Assembly (NCBI GenBank): GCA_032718475.1
Contig: JAUCBJ010006610.1
Span: forward strand, 1-64,000
Direction: 5' to 3'
Origin: Nemertoderma westbladi
Taxonomy: Eukaryota; Xenacoelomorpha; Nemertodermatida; Nemertodermatidae
DNA length: 64,000 bases
Position numbers and translations under genes: made by a program. Position 1 is the stretch's first letter. Each line of letters begins with the position of its first letter. Shown here piece by piece: positions 10,901 to 21,106 of the stretch. Under the pieces are notes generated by a model. It searched no databases. It was not told where the DNA came from and worked only from the letters and a program-made list of their open reading frames with translations.

Positions 10901-11017
10901 GTAAAAATTACCTCTATCACTTAAACAATTATATTTCTGTATTTAGTAATAATAATATCAAATATACTGTAGGGTGCATTTTTAGTCAGATGCCGTCCGA
11001 TCCGATCCGATCCGATC

Positions 11018-11063
11018 AAGGACTACTATACTACTACTATACTATAGTAGTATAGTAGTCCTT
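11018..11063. repeat. 46-bp near-perfect palindrome inside the left arm
   Basis: AAGGACTACTATACTACTA at 11018-11036 is complementary to the last bases of the segment, which ends AGTAGTCCTT at 11063. The right arm of the element lacks it: there the GATCC units run directly into GATGCAAATTC-type sequence. GATC stands on each side, so this is either a small insertion or a local cruciform or replication artefact. Confidence 0.75.
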
Positions 11064-11729
11064 GGATCCGATGCATTCCGGCAATTATTGTAGCTACAAC
11101 ACAAGTCCCTAAAAGGTGCCACCCTGCTCCATAGCGCGGGAAATTCAAATGATTGAAAGACATGTAATTTATACTGGAAAGGATGGCAGATCAGATCTAC
11201 CACCTATATTTTGGCGGTAAATTAAAATCTGTTTTAACATAGCGATAGCAGCATAGAATACGTCTTATAAGACTACCGGTATTGTAATTCATTGAATTCG
11301 AATAAATTATTTCTAATCGGTTTAATTCACTCATCCGTTATTGTTGTTGTTTTATCTATTCTGGGGCTTCGAGCAGCACGTGAACAACTAAACTGAACTG
11401 TTAAGGCCTACTACACATGCAGTAGCAGTAGCTACTACAGTAAGAAGTTTTACAGTATGAAGTATACTGCTCTAACTCCTTGACCTTTTAGTACGTTACT
11501 CACGTACATAGTGCAGCACACTGTGTACAGTTTGTGATGGAAATATGATAATTCTGTAATTTGAATCAATCGCCAAAAATATATCAATTCACTGCGCCTT
11601 TCTATTTATCCACTTGAAATCTACTATTAATATACTAGGTATAAGTGTATAATTGTTATGATTATAATGTTCTAGACTTTACTGTGATAGAAGTTAAAAC
11701 AAATCCCGCCGACACCCCCCCCCCCCTCA

Positions 11730-11892
11730 ATTTTGCTCGATATGTCCCATTCTAGTTAACCAGTCAGCTTAGTTGATCACGTGCTGCTCGAAGTCACAGA
11801 CTAGTTAACCAGTCAGCTTAGTTGTTCACGTGCTGCTCGATGTCCCAGACTAATTAACCAGTCAGCTTAGTTGTTCGCGTGCTGCTCGAACA
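11730..11892. repeat. Tandem repeat, three copies of about 51 bp
   Basis: The unit TAGTTAACCAGTCAGCTTAG followed by TTGTTCACGTGCTGCTCGA occurs three times with few changes (copies start near 11754, 11802 and 11849). It lies at the inner end of the right arm of foldback element I. The CACGTGCTGCTCGA part is also present, inverted, at about 11372-11384 in the left arm. Confidence 0.75.
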
Positions 11893-12625
11893 ATAACAAC
11901 AATAACGGATGAGTGAATTAAACCGATAAGAAATAATTTATTCTGATTCAATGAATTACATTAGTCTTACTCTATTCATGTATTCAATGTTTAAACAGAT
12001 TTGAATTTACCGCCAAAATATTGGTGGCAGATCTGATCTGCCACCCTCTCTAGTACAAATTACATGTCTTTCAATCATTTGAATTTCCCGCGCTATGGAG
12101 CAGGGTGGCACCTTTTAGGGACTTGTGGCTTTCATTGCAGTAAAGAAAAGTGTAGGCGCCGTATAACCGCGGTATAATCAGTTTTCAGATCTAGCCCCTC
12201 TACTAATTCATTATGCCCTATATTAATTAAATAAAACACAGCAAAGATAGGTGGAATATTCTGATATTCAATTAAAGGGATATTGCGTTAGAGAAACTGT
12301 GATAGGCAAAACAGAAGTAGGCCTAAGCAGCTGGGCTTGTACAGTCTGCAGTCTGACAGTTGTAGCTAGAATAATTGCTGAATTTGCATCGGATCGGATC
12401 GGATCGGACGGCATCTGACATATAATTCTACCTCAATATACTGTTATAGGCCTAGTAACGTGGGATACATGACCGAACGTAATCAGGATCGAATGTAACA
12501 TAGTTTTTACGAATCGAACGTAACCTCAATTATGTTACATTGGATCCTATAAGCTATAACTATGTTACATTGGATCTATAAATTACTAAGCCCGAATGTA
12601 ACATACATTTATTTTTGGCAGTGAT

Positions 12626-14130
12626 TTTTTATGTCCTTCTTTTGACTTTTTTTTGTCCTTTTTTTTTACGAATTATGCATAATGACTTTTGTTGTCCTTT
12701 TAATGACTTTTATTGTCCTTTTAATGACTTTTTATGTATGTATTTCTTCAAACTGTCAGACTGCTGATTTCTGGACTGTCAGACAGTTGATTTCACTATG
12801 CCTGTGCCAAAACATTCCATGATTCCATGATTTATAGACTATGAGATAGATTTCCATATGCGCCTGTGATAAAAAGACTCTATATTTAATAGTTTGTGGT
12901 TGTTGTCGATAATCGATTACCACATGACGTAGCAAAACACTCATTTTATAGCCAAAAACAATTACCAATTGATGAAAAGGAGCAGGTTAAGGCCGAGTTT
13001 TCTAACCAAAACAATAAACAGTCACTTTACCAAATCAGGGAAAGGAGCAGGTTACAGAGACGGGATTTTCAAACCAAAACAAATAAACGATCACTTAACT
13101 AATTGAGGGAAAGGAGCAGGTTACAGAGTCGGGATTTTCTAACCAAAACAATAAACGATCACTTAACTTATTGAGGGAAAGGAGCAGGTTACAGAGGCGG
13201 GATTTTCTAACCAAAACAATAAACGATCATTTAACTAATTGAGGGAAAGGGACAGGTTACAGAGGCGGAATGTTCTAACCAAAACAATAAACGATCACTT
13301 AACTAATTGCGGGAAAGGAGCAGGTTACAGAGGCGGGATTTTCTAACCAAAACAATAAACGATAATTTAACTAATTGAGGGAAAGTGGCAGGTTACAGAG
13401 GCGGGCCTTTCTAACCAAAACATTAAACGGTCACTTTACCAATTCAGGGAAAGGAGCAGGTTACAGAGGCGGGATTTTCTAACCAAAACAATAAACGATC
13501 ATTTAACTAATTGAGGGAAAGGGGCAGGTTACAGAGGCGGGATTTTTTAACCAAACCAAAACAATAAACGATCATTTAACTAATTGAGGGAAAGGAGCAG
13601 GTTACAGAGACGGGATTTTCTAACCAAAACAATAAACTATGTCATGAACATAACAATAAACTATGTCATGAACATTTGAGGGAATGGGACAGCTTAACAG
13701 CTTAAAGATAAAGCCGCATCATTGATTTACATTTCAAATTACATAAATTCAATTAAATTTTATTTCAAATAAAATTAATACAATTTCTTCACCTGTCAAA
13801 TTAAATCAATACAATGTAATTACTGTACCATTAGCACAACCGGTCAGCCGGTAGGCCTACCATTACCGTATTTAAATGGTAGGCTACACAGTAGGCCTAA
13901 AGCAGTACCGGTGCCGGTACCGGTACTAAAATACAGAAATACCTGCTTTATACCTACATCTGTACATACAATACAGCAAAATAGTGCTATATATACTAAT
14001 ACCGGTACTGATAGCCTGAGAGAACAGCAGTAGAGAAACCGGTAGCATGGAACTAACATTAGACTTTTGGAGGACATAAAAAATAAAAAAAAGGACAAAA
14101 AAAGGATTTAAACGGACAATAAAAATTATT
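12626..14130. mobile_element. Insert with short inverted ends and 68-bp satellite core
   Basis: The segment starts with ATTTTTTATGTCC and TTTTTTTTGTCC words. It ends with GGACATAAAAAAT and GGACAAAAAAAGG, which are rough inverted counterparts. It separates two parts of the left arm of element II that are contiguous in the right arm, so it entered later. The core is the 68-bp repeat array. No coding sequence is supported. Confidence 0.55.
12978..13680. repeat. 68-bp tandem satellite, about ten copies
   Basis: Each unit contains GGGAAAGGAGCAGGTTACAG, then AGGCGGGATTTTCTAACC and AAAACAATAAACGATCA, then about 13 further bases. Successive GTTACAG words at about 13051, 13120, 13188 and 13256 give periods of 68-69. 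The last copies are shortened, with a duplicated AACAATAAACTATGTCATGA. A single diverged unit occurs at about 58835-58885, so the family is dispersed. Confidence 0.9.
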
Positions 14131-14799
14131 GCGTTTATTTTTGTTCTATCTATTTATAATATTTGTTTTAATTTCAGGGATTAACTGATGAAACGCTTCT
14201 TCGTTTATTTAAAGGAGGATAAGAAACGGATTCTCAATGATAACCTTAGAGTTGGGTAAGGGGCTGTTCACATACAGTATTACGTAACGCCAATTTTGTC
14301 ATTTTTTGACCCCCCCCCCCCCCCCCCCCTTGTAACACATAGTAACATTTTTTGTTAACCCCCCCCCCCCCCCCATCTAGTAACGTACGCTAGCTTGAGT
14401 ATAATTTTATTAATTGATTTATTTTATTAACATAATATATTATATTAATAATATATTATTATTATAGTTATTATTTTATTATAGTTATATATATTATTAT
14501 ATTAATATATTATATTTATTATATATATTATTATATTAATATATTATATTATTATATTTATCAGTATGTACATGTACACGTACAGTACATTGTTCCGGTA
14601 GCACAGGTAGTTAGTTACCTGGCCTATAGATTTATTTCATCCAGTGGGAGTATTGTAATCAATAATAATTTTATGAAAGTTATATTAAAGACTTTCATAT
14701 TTAAATATAAATGTTTTGTATTGTAACTTTTGGCAATTTGGATTCTACTGTATTGTTTCCTTTAAGTCAAATATCTGACGAAACAAATTTTAATAACAA

Positions 14800-15386
14800 T
14801 ATTCACGTATATTTTTCCTTTAGTCAAATATTTTCTGAAACAAATTTAAATAACTATTCACTGTATTCAATTTTATAAATTACACTATCACCCAGCACCA
14901 CCCTGTAGACACACCAACCTTACCCGCACCCAGCACCACCCTGCAGACAAACAAACCTCGCCTCCACCCAGCACCACTCTGCACACACACCAACCTTTCC
15001 TCCACCCAGCACCACCCTTCAGACATACCAACCATGCCTCCACCCAGTACCACCCTGCAGACACACCAACCTTTCCTCCGCACAGCACCACCCTGCAGAC
15101 ATACCAACTATGCCTCCACCCAGCACCACCCTGCAGACATACCAACCATGCCTCCACCCAGTACCACCCTACAGACACACAAACCTTTCCTCGACCCAGC
15201 ATCATCTCCACTCATACATAGATAATGATACATGATGTATAATTTAAGTTTGGACTGGGAGGGGGGATATTCGACGCAAATAGTGTTTTTCGAGATTATT
15301 CACGTATATTTTTCCTTTAGTCAAATATTTGCCGAAACAAATTTAAATAACGATTCACTGTATTCAATTTTATGAATTACACTATC
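14800..15386. repeat. Direct repeat of about 88 bp flanking a minisatellite
   Basis: ATTCACGTATATTTTTCCTT and the following CAAATATTT, GAAACAAATTTAAATAA, TTCACTGTATTCAATTTTAT and GAATTACACTATC words occur at about 14800-14888. They occur again at about 15297-15386 with few changes. The two copies bracket the 38-bp minisatellite. Confidence 0.8.
14889..15205. repeat. 38-bp minisatellite, about eight copies
   Basis: The unit is CCCAGCACCACCCTGCAGAC followed by ACACCAACCTTTCCTCCA-like bases, with CAGCACCACC starting at 14893, 14931, 14969 and onward. The period is not a multiple of three. Open frames read from it on both strands are therefore accidental. Confidence 0.9.
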
Positions 15387-15773
15387 TCATACATACAGTA
15401 GATAATCATACATACTGTATCATTCAGGTTGGGACTGGGGGTTTTTCGTTTATTGTATTCTTAGAAAAACGTGCCATATTGTAACCTGCTCCTTTCCCTT
15501 ACTGATTCTAAAATACCCAACTCTAAGGTTATCATTGAGAATCCGTTTCTTATCCTCCTTTAAATAAACGAAGAAGCGTTTCATCAGTTAATCCCTGAAA
15601 TTAAAACAAATATTATAAATAGATAGAACAAAAATAAATGTATGTTACATTCGGGCTTAGTAATTTCAGAATTTATAGATCCAATATAACATAGTTATAG
15701 GATCCAATGTAACATAATTGCGGTTACGTTCGATTCCAAATAACTATGTTACATTCGATCCTGATTACGTTCA

Positions 15774-16310
15774 GTCTGCCACCCTGTAACGTGTAACGGC
15801 CCAACGGCCCAACCCTGAACGCGAACGGTACTCTGGCAGTCTGGTACTGCGGTATACAGGTATATGGAATGGAGTGAGGTACCGGTACCGTATATAACTA
15901 TATATATACATACTGACTTGACAGCATGACATACATACCTGTCTGCCTAGGCCTACTGCCTGTATACCGGTAATAGCCTATTACCGGTAATAGGCAGATA
16001 GGCCCTATACTATAGGCCTATACAGATATAGGCCTACTACTGTACTACTACCTGAATATTTTATCGTACCCGGGTATTCCTTTACTATATCACTGTATCA
16101 GTATCAGTCTGTCAGTACCGGTACCTGTACAGCTGTATCTGTGTATTGCTGTATTGTAGGCCTATAGCAGTATAGGCCTATTCTAAATTCAGAAATTGTA
16201 CAGTTGTAACTTGTAAGTCTGTAAGTAAATACTGAAATACAGAAGTACCGGTAGGAGTAGGCCCGAGGAAGTTCTGATGAAATTTGCCGAGCTCGCGAGC
16301 TGATAATGTT
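15774..16310. other. Upstream region of the USP-like gene
   Basis: No gene recognised. The words AGGCCTA and ACCGGTA are unusually dense here (for example around 15945-16035 and 16100-16180). Promoter elements could not be identified with confidence. An in-frame TGA at 16278-16280 lies upstream of the chosen start of the next gene. Confidence 0.4.
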
Positions 16311-18758
16311 ATGGCGAACATGGATCTAATAGGTGGGTGGAGTGATTCTCACTCAGCTGCTGTTGAAAGGCAATCTGTTTTTTCGCCAAATGTTGAATCT
16401 GACTTACAACAAAATGCGAAATCGAAGACACCAGTTCGAGCAGTAACCAAACTCTTCACAAAGATGTTGCGCCACTTAGCGCAAGTGGATACGGATTATT
16501 GCGTGCAGAACGCTGCCTTTTATTTCACTACAAACCAAAACGCACGCACAGGTAGTGAGCCTTTACTTCGACGTCGTAAAGATTCCAACCAAAAAGGCAG
16601 CATCGTCTCCACCATGAGCACTAAAAGCGAACGTTTAGTGCCGACAATCAACGGTAAAATACCGGGTCTCATCGGTTTCAATAACCACGGTAACACCTGT
16701 TTCATCAATGCCATCCTCCAATGCCTTAGCTGCACCGATCTGTTTGCTGAGTACTTCGTAACTGGCGCCTATAAATGCGATATTGGTAAGCGGAAATCTT
16801 CATTCTCAAAGTTCTCATCCAAAGGAGAAATAACTGAGCAATTGGCGTTGGTTCTTAAGGGGAAATGGCGATGCGCGTATCAACCTGAACTAACAAGCAG
16901 TTTCAAAGAAGTGATCGGTAAATACGGGGCTCAATATCGTGGATGTTCGCAGCATGATGCTCAGGAGTTCCTCCTGTGGTTGCTGGATAAAGTCCACGAG
17001 GACCTAAACAACACTGCGGTTCGTAAGAGACTCCCGTTCCTGAATGCTGCGAGAGCCCAACCTGAGGAGTCGGGGGCCAACCGGAAGGAATCGATTATAA
17101 ACAACTTGTTCCGGGCTCAGTACCGCAGCAAGTTAACCTGCGAGTCGTGCAGTCGCTCGAGTTCCACGTACGATCCCTTCCTGTGCATCTCGCTACCCAT
17201 ACCACAGCCGCCGCCCCCCGCCGCGGTGGCGGTCACGGTGGCAAGAGAGCTGGGCCCTCACGCACCGGAGAAGATCCAGGTGGCGTTGCAGGACCCCGAC
17301 ACCGACACCGTGGCGTCGCTACGGGACTCTGTGAGTGCCGCTATCGGTGTCCGACGAGACCGTTTACTGCTGCTCCTCGTGTCCCACAAGGCGGGGTTCC
17401 TCCGCACGCTACTGGAGGAGGACTCGGTGGCTGTGGCGTCCGGGGGCGGCGTAGTCGCGTTGGTCTCCCGCTCGCCCCCGGACACCGTCGTCGGCTCCTC
17501 CGTACTCCTCTGTTGCGTGGCTCGTTGCAGTCTCGTTGTTCTCGGGTACCCGTTCTCCCTGGTGGTTAAGCGCAACATCTCCGGCTCTCATCTCCGCGAC
17601 ACTTTATCCAACTACCTCTACATATCCCTGGGTATCTCTGTATCTGTTGCTCTCTCCGTCGAGACCACAGGTAACCAGGTGAACGCTCCACTCGCTGTGG
17701 ATCTCTCTCTCGCGCAACCGCTCTATTCCAACGCCGCGGTCCGCTGCGTAAACAACGCCTCTACCGGGGGCCTCCCGCATCTATTACTCCACGTAAATCT
17801 GTTGACGGAAGGCGAGGAAGAAAAAATCCCGAGTGAGTTGTTCGATTCGCCTGTTCGACTAGAGGATCCGACAGTATCGGACGCGACCAGTGTGGAGGAG
17901 TGTCTAGCGGCGTACACGCGGGAAGAGCGACTGTCCGGGGAGAACGCGTGGCGGTGCCCGCACTGCGCTCACAGCCGGACTATAAAGAAACTCCATCTGT
18001 GGTCGCTACCCACCATACTCACGCTGCATCTAAAGCGGTTCAAACAGGTCGGCAATCTCCGCAAGAAGTTGGAAACGCTCGTCGACTTCCCACTCGTCGG
18101 TTTATCGCTGGATAAATACGTAGCGGAGAGGCCCGCGGTGCAGCGGAACCAGTTCGGGACGGTACCGGTGCGGAGGCAGCGTGGCGACTCGTGGGAGAGT
18201 CGGACTTACGATCTGTACGCGGTCTGCAACCACCACGGTACCATGGCGGGCGGCCACTACACTGCGGCGGCTCGGCACCCCGCCACCGGGCGGTGGTTCG
18301 CCTACGACGACGCCAGTCTGCGGCCCCTAGATAGCGCCGGCGTCGTCACCAACGACTCCTACATTCTCTTCTACCAGCGGCGCGACTGTTCGCAGAGCCG
18401 CTCCGGTGTCTGGGACGCTCATTGGTCCGCCGGGCTGCCGGGGGTCACCATGACTCCCGCCTCGTCCACCGGCTCTTTGTTGTCTGACGAGGGGGTCAGT
18501 GGTCTAAACGGTGTCGTAGCAACTGTAACCAACGGTGCCGGTGTAACCAATGATGCCGGTGCAACTACAACCAATGGTGCCGGTGCAACTGTAACCAATG
18601 GTACCGGTGCAACTGTAACCAATGGTACCGGAGCAACTGTAACCAATGGTACCGGTGCAACTATACCCAACGGTGCCAATGACACCAATACCTTTGGAGC
18701 CCCATTATGTCGCCCGGAAAGTGTCCACTCTATCTGCGACACTTTTGAACCTTTATAG
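16311..18758 (+). CDS. Ubiquitin-specific protease, USP31/USP43-like
   Basis: This 815-residue cysteine deubiquitinase would cleave ubiquitin from substrates. The Cys box GNTCFINAILQCL holds the likely nucleophile C130. QHDAQEFLLWLLDKVHEDL follows. The His box GGHYTA (H649) and YDDASL (D666/D667) supply the rest of the triad. CxxC pairs at 277/280 and 549/552 form the usual USP zinc site. PGLIGFNNHGNTCF, the KYGAQYRGCSQHDA block and the long insert between the zinc pairs point to the USP31/USP43 group. The start is the ATG at 16311 (G at -3 and +4), because an in-frame TGA lies at 16278. Vertebrate relatives are longer, with extended C-terminal tails. Here the tail is short and ends in TNGTGATV-type repeats. 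The complete catalytic domain lies in one exon and is much more GC-rich than its surroundings. A polyadenylation signal AATAAA lies at 18835. Confidence 0.9.
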   Translation: MANMDLIGGWSDSHSAAVERQSVFSPNVESDLQQNAKSKTPVRAVTKLFTKMLRHLAQVDTDYCVQNAAFYFTTNQNARTGSEPLLRRRKDSNQKGSIVSTMSTKSERLVPTINGKIPGLIGFNNHGNTCFINAILQCLSCTDLFAEYFVTGAYKCDIGKRKSSFSKFSSKGEITEQLALVLKGKWRCAYQPELTSSFKEVIGKYGAQYRGCSQHDAQEFLLWLLDKVHEDLNNTAVRKRLPFLNAARAQPEESGANRKESIINNLFRAQYRSKLTCESCSRSSSTYDPFLCISLPIPQPPPPAAVAVTVARELGPHAPEKIQVALQDPDTDTVASLRDSVSAAIGVRRDRLLLLLVSHKAGFLRTLLEEDSVAVASGGGVVALVSRSPPDTVVGSSVLLCCVARCSLVVLGYPFSLVVKRNISGSHLRDTLSNYLYISLGISVSVALSVETTGNQVNAPLAVDLSLAQPLYSNAAVRCVNNASTGGLPHLLLHVNLLTEGEEEKIPSELFDSPVRLEDPTVSDATSVEECLAAYTREERLSGENAWRCPHCAHSRTIKKLHLWSLPTILTLHLKRFKQVGNLRKKLETLVDFPLVGLSLDKYVAERPAVQRNQFGTVPVRRQRGDSWESRTYDLYAVCNHHGTMAGGHYTAAARHPATGRWFAYDDASLRPLDSAGVVTNDSYILFYQRRDCSQSRSGVWDAHWSAGLPGVTMTPASSTGSLLSDEGVSGLNGVVATVTNGAGVTNDAGATTTNGAGATVTNGTGATVTNGTGATVTNGTGATIPNGANDTNTFGAPLCRPESVHSICDTFEPL
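18525..18680 (+). repeat. 24-bp coding minisatellite in the USP-like tail
   Basis: GGTGCAACTGTAACCAATGG-type units repeat about six times in the last 80 codons, giving GATVTNGT-like octapeptides. The period is a multiple of three, so the frame is kept. It is probably a disordered tail segment. Confidence 0.85.
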
Positions 18759-20368
18759 GTAATTAATTACTATCGTTGCGATAGATAATATTGGTGGTGA
18801 AGGATTTAGCTTTTATTTATTTTATCGCGCGCTTAATAAATGGTTCTATTTAGTCGGAAAGTAACTTTATCATGCCATTGAATAAGAAAATTATTATTTA
18901 CGAAATTACAAGTGTGTATATACAAGTGTACATATTCTTTACAGTTTGCTGATCGGAAGGGTTTCTTACACGAAAGATCGCAGAGATTGAGTTCAAATAA
19001 AGCCTTACGGATCATAACACTGTAAAGTACTTTGCAACAACAATGCTTTTAGTTTTATTCCAAAATTGTAACATTACGAATCGATTTCTATTCAAAAGCT
19101 GCACGTGAAACTATCGTTGTTGTAAAATAATTTTTTGTTGTTTATCTCATATTTTCTAAGTATTTAAAAGTATAAAAAGTTGTCATTCAAAATAAATTGT
19201 TTAATTTAGCAAATTCCATGGTTTATCGATATTTATGTGTCCGTATGGTAACGCCTAGACCCTACAGTGACTACTAACTTCCAGTTGACGTTTTCCCTAT
19301 CCCGTCTATCCTAGTTCCACATTTAGTTTTACTATAAAGTTACCCCCCCCCCCCCCCCCTCCCTAGAACTGTAGAATCCACATCACCCGGCTACTCGGTG
19401 TGCTACATAACAACTGGCCGCTGTTAATTAACGGTTTTTAGCAATGTTACAATTTTTTATATATTTACTAAAAAAAAATGAGTTTAAATGCTTGTGAGTC
19501 GCACAGCAAGAATATAATATTAATTGATATATTTATTTATATCATTCATTGTCGTATGTAGAATAGAATCTTTTTATTTAGTCTGGAAATCGAAGTACCA
19601 AGTTTTTAGTTTCTAACACTACGTAAACAATTAATAGATCCCCGGTAGTATTTTATAATTATGTATTTATAGAGTTCCTATTGTTTGCTTGCTTTAAAGT
19701 TTAGTTACATTAGATACTTAAATGGGATGGAAATATTAATTTTTTAGCATTTAATTGGCGTGGCGTTGGGTTTTTTACTGCTACTTTTTATATCGATTGC
19801 GTGTCTGTTTTATATAGCGGCTTCTAGTTACGGTACCTACCTACTGTACGTATAGACAGACACGTCACTTATACCGCATTCGCATATACGTATTGTATTG
19901 TATAGGATACGTATATAATTTCATATTTAATTTAATGTGCCATAACTGTTTATTCAGAGCCATTCCAACTATACCAACATTAATATATTCATTGTCGACT
20001 TATTTATTGTATTTTTGTACTAATGGGGTTTCATTAAATAGTTTATGTACATCGGATGTTTGTATCGGTTTTATTAAACGGCTTTGTATTAATGAATTTC
20101 ATTAAATTAATTAAATTAAGGCGCGCTTTCTCTTTTGCAAACGTGTTGTAGTTCTTATTGTTCCAAATAATTAATTAATTGTCCCAAAATGTCCATTCTA
20201 TATTTTACTACAAGCGATATAACTTATCACGTCATCTTTCGTCATACTACATACGGTATTTATGGTATCAGAATAAATTTTAAACTCTTTAGTTTTTCCT
20301 TTACTAGTTTCAATGAAATTATGTTTATTAAATTGCCATTCGACTACTCAGGGTCCAATTTCCTTGAG
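18759..20368. other. Probable 3' UTR and intergenic sequence
   Basis: AATAAA signals lie at 18835, about 18996 and about 19190, consistent with the end of the USP-like transcript. A 17-base C run occupies 19343-19359. Short open frames at 19893-20105 and 20189-20371 are AT-rich without family signal and are not considered genes. Confidence 0.5.
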
Positions 20369-21106
20369 TAAAAAGTATTAGTAAAAGTATTAGTAAAGTA
20401 AAGTAAAGTATTAGTAAAGTAAAGTATTAGTAAAAGTATTAGTAAAGTAAAGTATTAGTAAAGTAAAGTAAAGTAAAGTATTAGTAAAGTAAAGTAAATT
20501 ATTAGTAAAGTAAATTATTAGTAAAGTAAAGTAAATTATTAGTAAAGTAAAGTATTAGTAAAGTAAAGTAAATTATTAGTAAAGTAAAGTAAATTATTTG
20601 TAAAGTAAAGTATTAGTAAAGTAAAGTAAAGTATTAGTAAAGTAAAGTAAAGTATTAGTAAAGTAAAGTAAAGTATTAGTAAAGTAAAGTATTAGTAAAG
20701 TAAAGTATTAGTAAAGTAAAGTATTAGTAAAGTAAAGTATTAGTAAAGTAAAGTATTAGTAAAGTAAAGTAAAGTAAAGTATTAGTAAAGTAAAGTAAAG
20801 TAAAGTAAAGTAAAGTATTAGTAAAGTAAAGTATTAGTAAAGTAAAGTAAAGTATTAGTAAAGTAAAGTATTAGTAAAGTAAAGTAAAGTATTAGTAAAG
20901 TAAAGTAAAGTATTAGTAAAGTTAAGTATTAGTAAAGTAAAGTATTAGTAAAGTAAAGTATTAGTAAAGTAAAGTATTAGTAAAGTAAAGTATTAGTAAA
21001 GTAAAGTATTATTAAAGTAAAGTAAAGTATTAGTAAAGTAAAGTATTAGTAAAGTAATAGTAAAGTATTAGTAAGGTAAAGTAAAGTAAAGTATTAGTAA
21101 AAGTAT
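20369..21106. repeat. AAAGT/ATTAGT satellite, about 740 bp
   Basis: The array is made of AGTAAAGTAAAGTATT-type units, in which a five-base AGTAA/AAGTA step is mixed with a TATTAGTA step. The number of AAGTA steps between TATTAG words changes along the array, so unit length varies. No coding sense. Confidence 0.95.

Larger units (their letters stand above)
10985..12419. mobile_element. Foldback element I with long terminal inverted repeats
   Basis: GTCAGATGCCGTCCGATCCG at 10985-11004, extended by further GATCC units, is matched in reverse complement at 12419-12387. Inverted identity continues inward. The TAGGGACTT/GGTGCCACC/GGGAAATTCAAATG block at about 11105-11150 faces 12055-12125. The CGGTAAATTAAAATCTG block at about 11215 faces 12000. 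AATCGGTTTAATTCACTCAT at about 11315 faces 11905-11940. The right arm has an extra 225 bases (about 12129-12354) with no left counterpart. No transposase is encoded, so the element is non-autonomous. No convincing target-site duplication was seen. Confidence 0.8.
12468..15773. mobile_element. Long-inverted-repeat element II, with a nested insertion
   Basis: The left end 12468-12625 (GAACGTAATCAGGATCGAAT onward) is about 90% matched in reverse complement by 15773-15632. The right arm continues inward to 15512 (TTATCATTGAGAATCCGTTT). Its inverted counterpart is found not beside the left end but at 14131-14262. The left arm is therefore split by an inserted segment, about 12626-14130, listed separately. 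With the insert removed, each arm is about 260-290 bp. No transposase was recognised. Internal sequence holds a 38-bp minisatellite and an 85-bp direct repeat. Confidence 0.75.

Noticed and set aside
12978-13680. CRISPR-like appearance of the 68-bp array
   Set aside because: Units are repeated throughout with no variable spacers, in an animal genome without cas genes.
14880-15225. Open frames on both strands rich in Trp/Cys/Gly or Pro/Thr/His
   Set aside because: Products of a 38-bp minisatellite; the period is not a multiple of three and there is no family signal.
10985-15773. Autonomous DNA transposon
   Set aside because: No transposase-like frame was found in either inverted-repeat element.
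16284-16310. Extended USP-like N-terminus starting at a TTG
   Set aside because: A non-ATG start is not needed; ATG at 16311 has G at -3 and +4, and the upstream TGA at 16278 closes the frame.
17147-17591. Alternative frames within the USP-like gene
   Set aside because: GC-rich coding keeps other frames open; Arg/Ala/Pro-rich products without motifs.
19893-20371. Short open frames after the USP-like gene
   Set aside because: AT-rich composition, no homology signal, and they run into the satellite.
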